Assembly (NCBI GenBank): GCA_903879765.1
Contig: CAIRMS010000256.1
Span: 1 to 8,244 of the forward strand
DNA from: an uncultured Flavobacteriales bacterium
Lineage (GTDB): Bacteria; Bacteroidota; Bacteroidia; Flavobacteriales_D; Crocinitomicaceae
Direction of reading: 5' to 3'
Length of the DNA stretch: 8,244 nucleotides
Below are positions 6,864 to 8,244 of this stretch, in pieces (position 1 is the first letter of the stretch; every line of letters starts with the position of its first letter). The notes below the pieces were generated by a model. That model was not told the origin of the DNA. It saw nothing but the letters and a program-made list of their open reading frames with translations, and did not search any database. The position numbers and the translations under genes are program-made.

Positions 6864-7573
6864 AAATTCATTTTACGCATTTTCCACACACCAAAGAAGG
6901 CTTCTTTGAATATTCCTGTTGACATTTTCGATTCTCCCACTATGCGATCGATGAAAGTAATGGGTATTTCTTTAACGATAAAACCATGTTTTAATGCGGC
7001 ATATTTCATGCAAATTTGAAAGGCATATCCTTTAAATGTGATGTTGTCTAGTTTGATGCTTTTCAATACTTCAGCGCGGTAGCACTTGAATCCAGCGGTG
7101 GTGTCTTTTATACCTATCATCAAAATGATACGTACATAAACACTAGCGAAGTAACTCATTAATATTCTTTTTAAGGGCCAGTTTTTTACATGTCCACCTC
7201 GACAGTATCGGGAACCAATTGCGACATCCACCCCTGATTCACAACTTTCTAGGAGTCGTATAAGGTCGTTAGGATTATGTGAAAAATCGCAGTCCATTTC
7301 AATAATGTAATCATAGCTATTGGCTATTGCCCACTTAAAACCATGTATGTAAGCTGTCCCAAGACCAAGTTTCCCACTTCTTTTTTCTAAATGTATTTGA
7401 TCTGGATGTTTTGCTTGTAATTTTTCAATTTCAGCAGCTGTTCCGTCTGGCGATTGATCATCAATGAAAAGGATGTCAAATTTTCTTTTTAGTGCTAGTA
7501 TAGCATTTACCATAGGCTCGACATTGTCGAGTTCATTGTAAGTAGGAATAATAACAATTGATTTTGTTGCCAT
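6860..7573 (-). CDS. GT2 glycosyltransferase, polyprenol-phosphate mannose synthase-like
   Basis: Family 2 glycosyltransferase resembling dolichol/polyprenol monophosphate mannose synthases, which transfer mannose from GDP-mannose to a polyprenyl phosphate on the cytosolic membrane face. The 237-residue product contains only the catalytic domain. It has IPTYNE (9-14) and the nucleotide-binding IDDQSPDGT (37-45, where DDNSPDGT is more usual). KLGLGTAY (68-75), the metal-binding DxD as D94-C95-D96 in EMDCDFSHNP, GSRYCRGG (120-127), GFKCYR (161-166) and the C-terminal FIDRIVGESKMS (207-218) are also present. There is no transmembrane segment like those fused to some bacterial homologues. The sugar and acceptor are inferred from family only; a glucosyl or other sugar is possible. 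It is the first gene of the minus-strand unit and its stop overlaps the dihydroorotase start as ATGA (6863-6860). Confidence 0.9.
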   Translation of the reverse strand: MATKSIVIIPTYNELDNVEPMVNAILALKRKFDILFIDDQSPDGTAAEIEKLQAKHPDQIHLEKRSGKLGLGTAYIHGFKWAIANSYDYIIEMDCDFSHNPNDLIRLLESCESGVDVAIGSRYCRGGHVKNWPLKRILMSYFASVYVRIILMIGIKDTTAGFKCYRAEVLKSIKLDNITFKGYAFQICMKYAALKHGFIVKEIPITFIDRIVGESKMSTGIFKEAFFGVWKMRKMNL

Positions 7574-7583
7574 ACGGATGTAA

Positions 7584-7591
7584 CGAAATTA
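7584..7591 (-). promoter_or_regulatory. Possible promoter of the glycosyltransferase-dihydroorotase-lipoprotein unit
   Basis: On the minus strand TAATTTCG (7591-7584) matches TAnnTTTG with one change. Exactly 19 bases further upstream is TTTT (7614-7611), three of four bases of the -33 TTTG. The box ends ten bases before the ATG at 7573, so the leader would be very short. It lies downstream of the rplY terminator, which is where a new promoter is needed. Motif evidence only. Confidence 0.35.
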
Positions 7592-7644
7592 AGGAACAAT
7601 TATCAATTCGAAAACGATGTCATTGATTATCTTGTTATTTAGGC

Positions 7645-7671
7645 AAAAAAAAACCGCCACTAGGGCGGTTT
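7645..7671 (-). terminator. Rho-independent terminator after rplY
   Basis: Read on the minus strand: an 8-bp GC-rich stem AAACCGCC (7671-7664) / GGCGGTTT (7658-7651) with a 5-base loop, running into nine consecutive T (7653-7645). It lies 33 bases past the rplY stop and separates rplY from the downstream glycosyltransferase unit on the same strand. Confidence 0.92.
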
Positions 7672-7687
7672 AGAATAATTTGATGAT

Positions 7688-7704
7688 AAACATCAATGAT
7701 GTTT
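7688..7704 (-). other. Short hairpin immediately after the rplY stop codon
   Basis: A perfect 7-bp inverted repeat, AAACATC (7688-7694) / GATGTTT (7698-7704), with a 3-base loop. It begins at the base after the rplY stop (7707-7705) and lies 16 bases before the main terminator stem. It has only three T after it, so it is not a terminator by itself. It could be a 3'-end stabilising structure or a chance AT-rich repeat. Confidence 0.5.
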
Positions 7705-8244
7705 TTAAGCTTCTTCTTCTTCCTCGTCGTCAGCATCAGCACCTTTAACAGCACCACGAGCCATTTTAACGGAAACAACAACTGCATTTGCAGGGTCTAA
7801 TAAAGTAACACCTGGAATTTCAATGCTGTTTACACGGATAGATTGACCGATACGTAATTTAGAAATATCTAACGTAATTGCATCTGGAAGGTCTTTTGCT
7901 AAACCAACACATTGTAATGTACGGAATACGGTCATTAATTTACCACCGGCCATCACACCACGAGAAGATCCTATTAATCTTACTGGAAGTTTAATGCGCA
8001 CAGTTTTTGTGTCGCTTAATTCCAAAAAGTCAACGTGTTGAATCGTGTCTTTTGTTGGGTGTTGTTGCAGTTCACGAATGATTCCCATTGCTTTTTTCCC
8101 ATCGATATCCAAGGCAACTTGGTAAACTTCTGGTGAATAAACAATTTTGTCCATTTCAGTTCGCTTTACTGAGAAGTGAGTTTGCTCACCTTGGCCGTAA
8201 AGCACACAAGGAACTAGACCAGCATTTCTTAGGCTGGCAGCATC
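7705..8244 (-). CDS. rplY: 50S ribosomal protein L25/general stress protein Ctc, 5'-truncated by window edge
   Basis: Ribosomal protein of the long L25/TL5/CTC type that binds 5S rRNA. The frame is open to the right edge and reads DAASLRNAGLVPCVLYGQGEQ, matching the family's conserved KALRxxGxIPxVLYG segment. The GTG at 8205 is therefore internal, and roughly 15-20 N-terminal residues are missing. Visible parts are the 5S-binding N-terminal domain through IRELQQHPTKDTIQHVDF, and the C-terminal beta domain with VRLIGSSRGVMAGGKL, PDAITLDISKLRIGQSIRV and VVSVKMAR. The product ends in a very acidic tail DADDEEEEEA encoded by a GAA-rich run (about 7708-7740). Tandem hairpins follow. In many genomes pth lies next to rplY downstream; here it does not. 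Confidence 0.96.
   Translation of the reverse strand, partial: DAASLRNAGLVPCVLYGQGEQTHFSVKRTEMDKIVYSPEVYQVALDIDGKKAMGIIRELQQHPTKDTIQHVDFLELSDTKTVRIKLPVRLIGSSRGVMAGGKLMTVFRTLQCVGLAKDLPDAITLDISKLRIGQSIRVNSIEIPGVTLLDPANAVVVSVKMARGAVKGADADDEEEEEA

Noticed and set aside
7708..7740. GAA-rich low-complexity run as a microsatellite or phase-variable repeat
   Set aside because: It encodes the acidic C-terminal tail usual for long L25 proteins, and the codons are mixed rather than a pure repeat.
8203..8205. GTG as a start codon for rplY
   Set aside because: The frame upstream to 8244 encodes the conserved L25 segment ending in PCVLYG, so this GTG is an internal Val codon.
1..8244. Hidden novel system such as a defence island, CRISPR array, retron or mobile element
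   Set aside because: Both strands are filled by recognisable housekeeping genes with tight spacing; no direct-repeat arrays, terminal inverted repeats, reverse transcriptase or transposase motifs were seen.

Overview
This window looks like an ordinary chromosomal stretch of a Bacteroidota bacterium, most likely a member of the Flavobacteriales. The evidence is the gene order uppS-bamA-ompH-ompH-murI, signal peptides followed by Gln, AT-rich gene starts with no convincing Shine-Dalgarno sequences, TAnnTTTG-like boxes upstream of transcription units, a DUF4296-type lipoprotein, and protein sequences typical of that group. A placement below order level (for example near Fluviicola/Crocinitomicaceae) would be a guess. 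Base composition and style look uniform. I see no mobile element, CRISPR array, tRNA or rRNA, and no sign of recent transfer. No gene-free stretch exceeds 300 bases; the longest is about 131 bases (7574-7704).

Left half, plus strand (1-5194): a cell-envelope block. It starts with the 3' part of uppS (undecaprenyl diphosphate synthase, lipid carrier for peptidoglycan and glycans). The uppS stop overlaps the start of bamA (outer-membrane protein assembly, 851 aa with five POTRA domains and a barrel). Then come two different tandem OmpH/Skp-type periplasmic chaperones. A strong hairpin terminator (4327-4354) ends that unit, and murI (glutamate racemase, D-Glu for peptidoglycan) follows at once. 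The block therefore combines lipid carrier, peptidoglycan precursor, outer-membrane insertase and chaperones that deliver clients to it.

Right half, minus strand (8244-5191): the 3' part of rplY (ribosomal protein L25/Ctc with an acidic tail) ends at two consecutive hairpins, the second a clear terminator. After a 131-base gap comes a tightly coupled three-gene unit: a polyprenol-phosphate-mannose-synthase-like GT2 glycosyltransferase, a dihydroorotase-family amidohydrolase with an atypical metal site, and a small DUF4296-like lipoprotein. Its last stop codon overlaps the murI stop from the opposite strand, so the two units converge with no spacer and no visible terminator.

I did not find a convincing undescribed system. 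The points most worth checking are the Gln-for-His substitution in the dihydroorotase metal motif, the C-terminal extension beyond the BamA beta-signal, the uncharacterised lipoprotein coupled to pyrC and the glycosyltransferase, the zero-spacer convergence at 5191-5194, and the consistent Gln at +1 of exported proteins.
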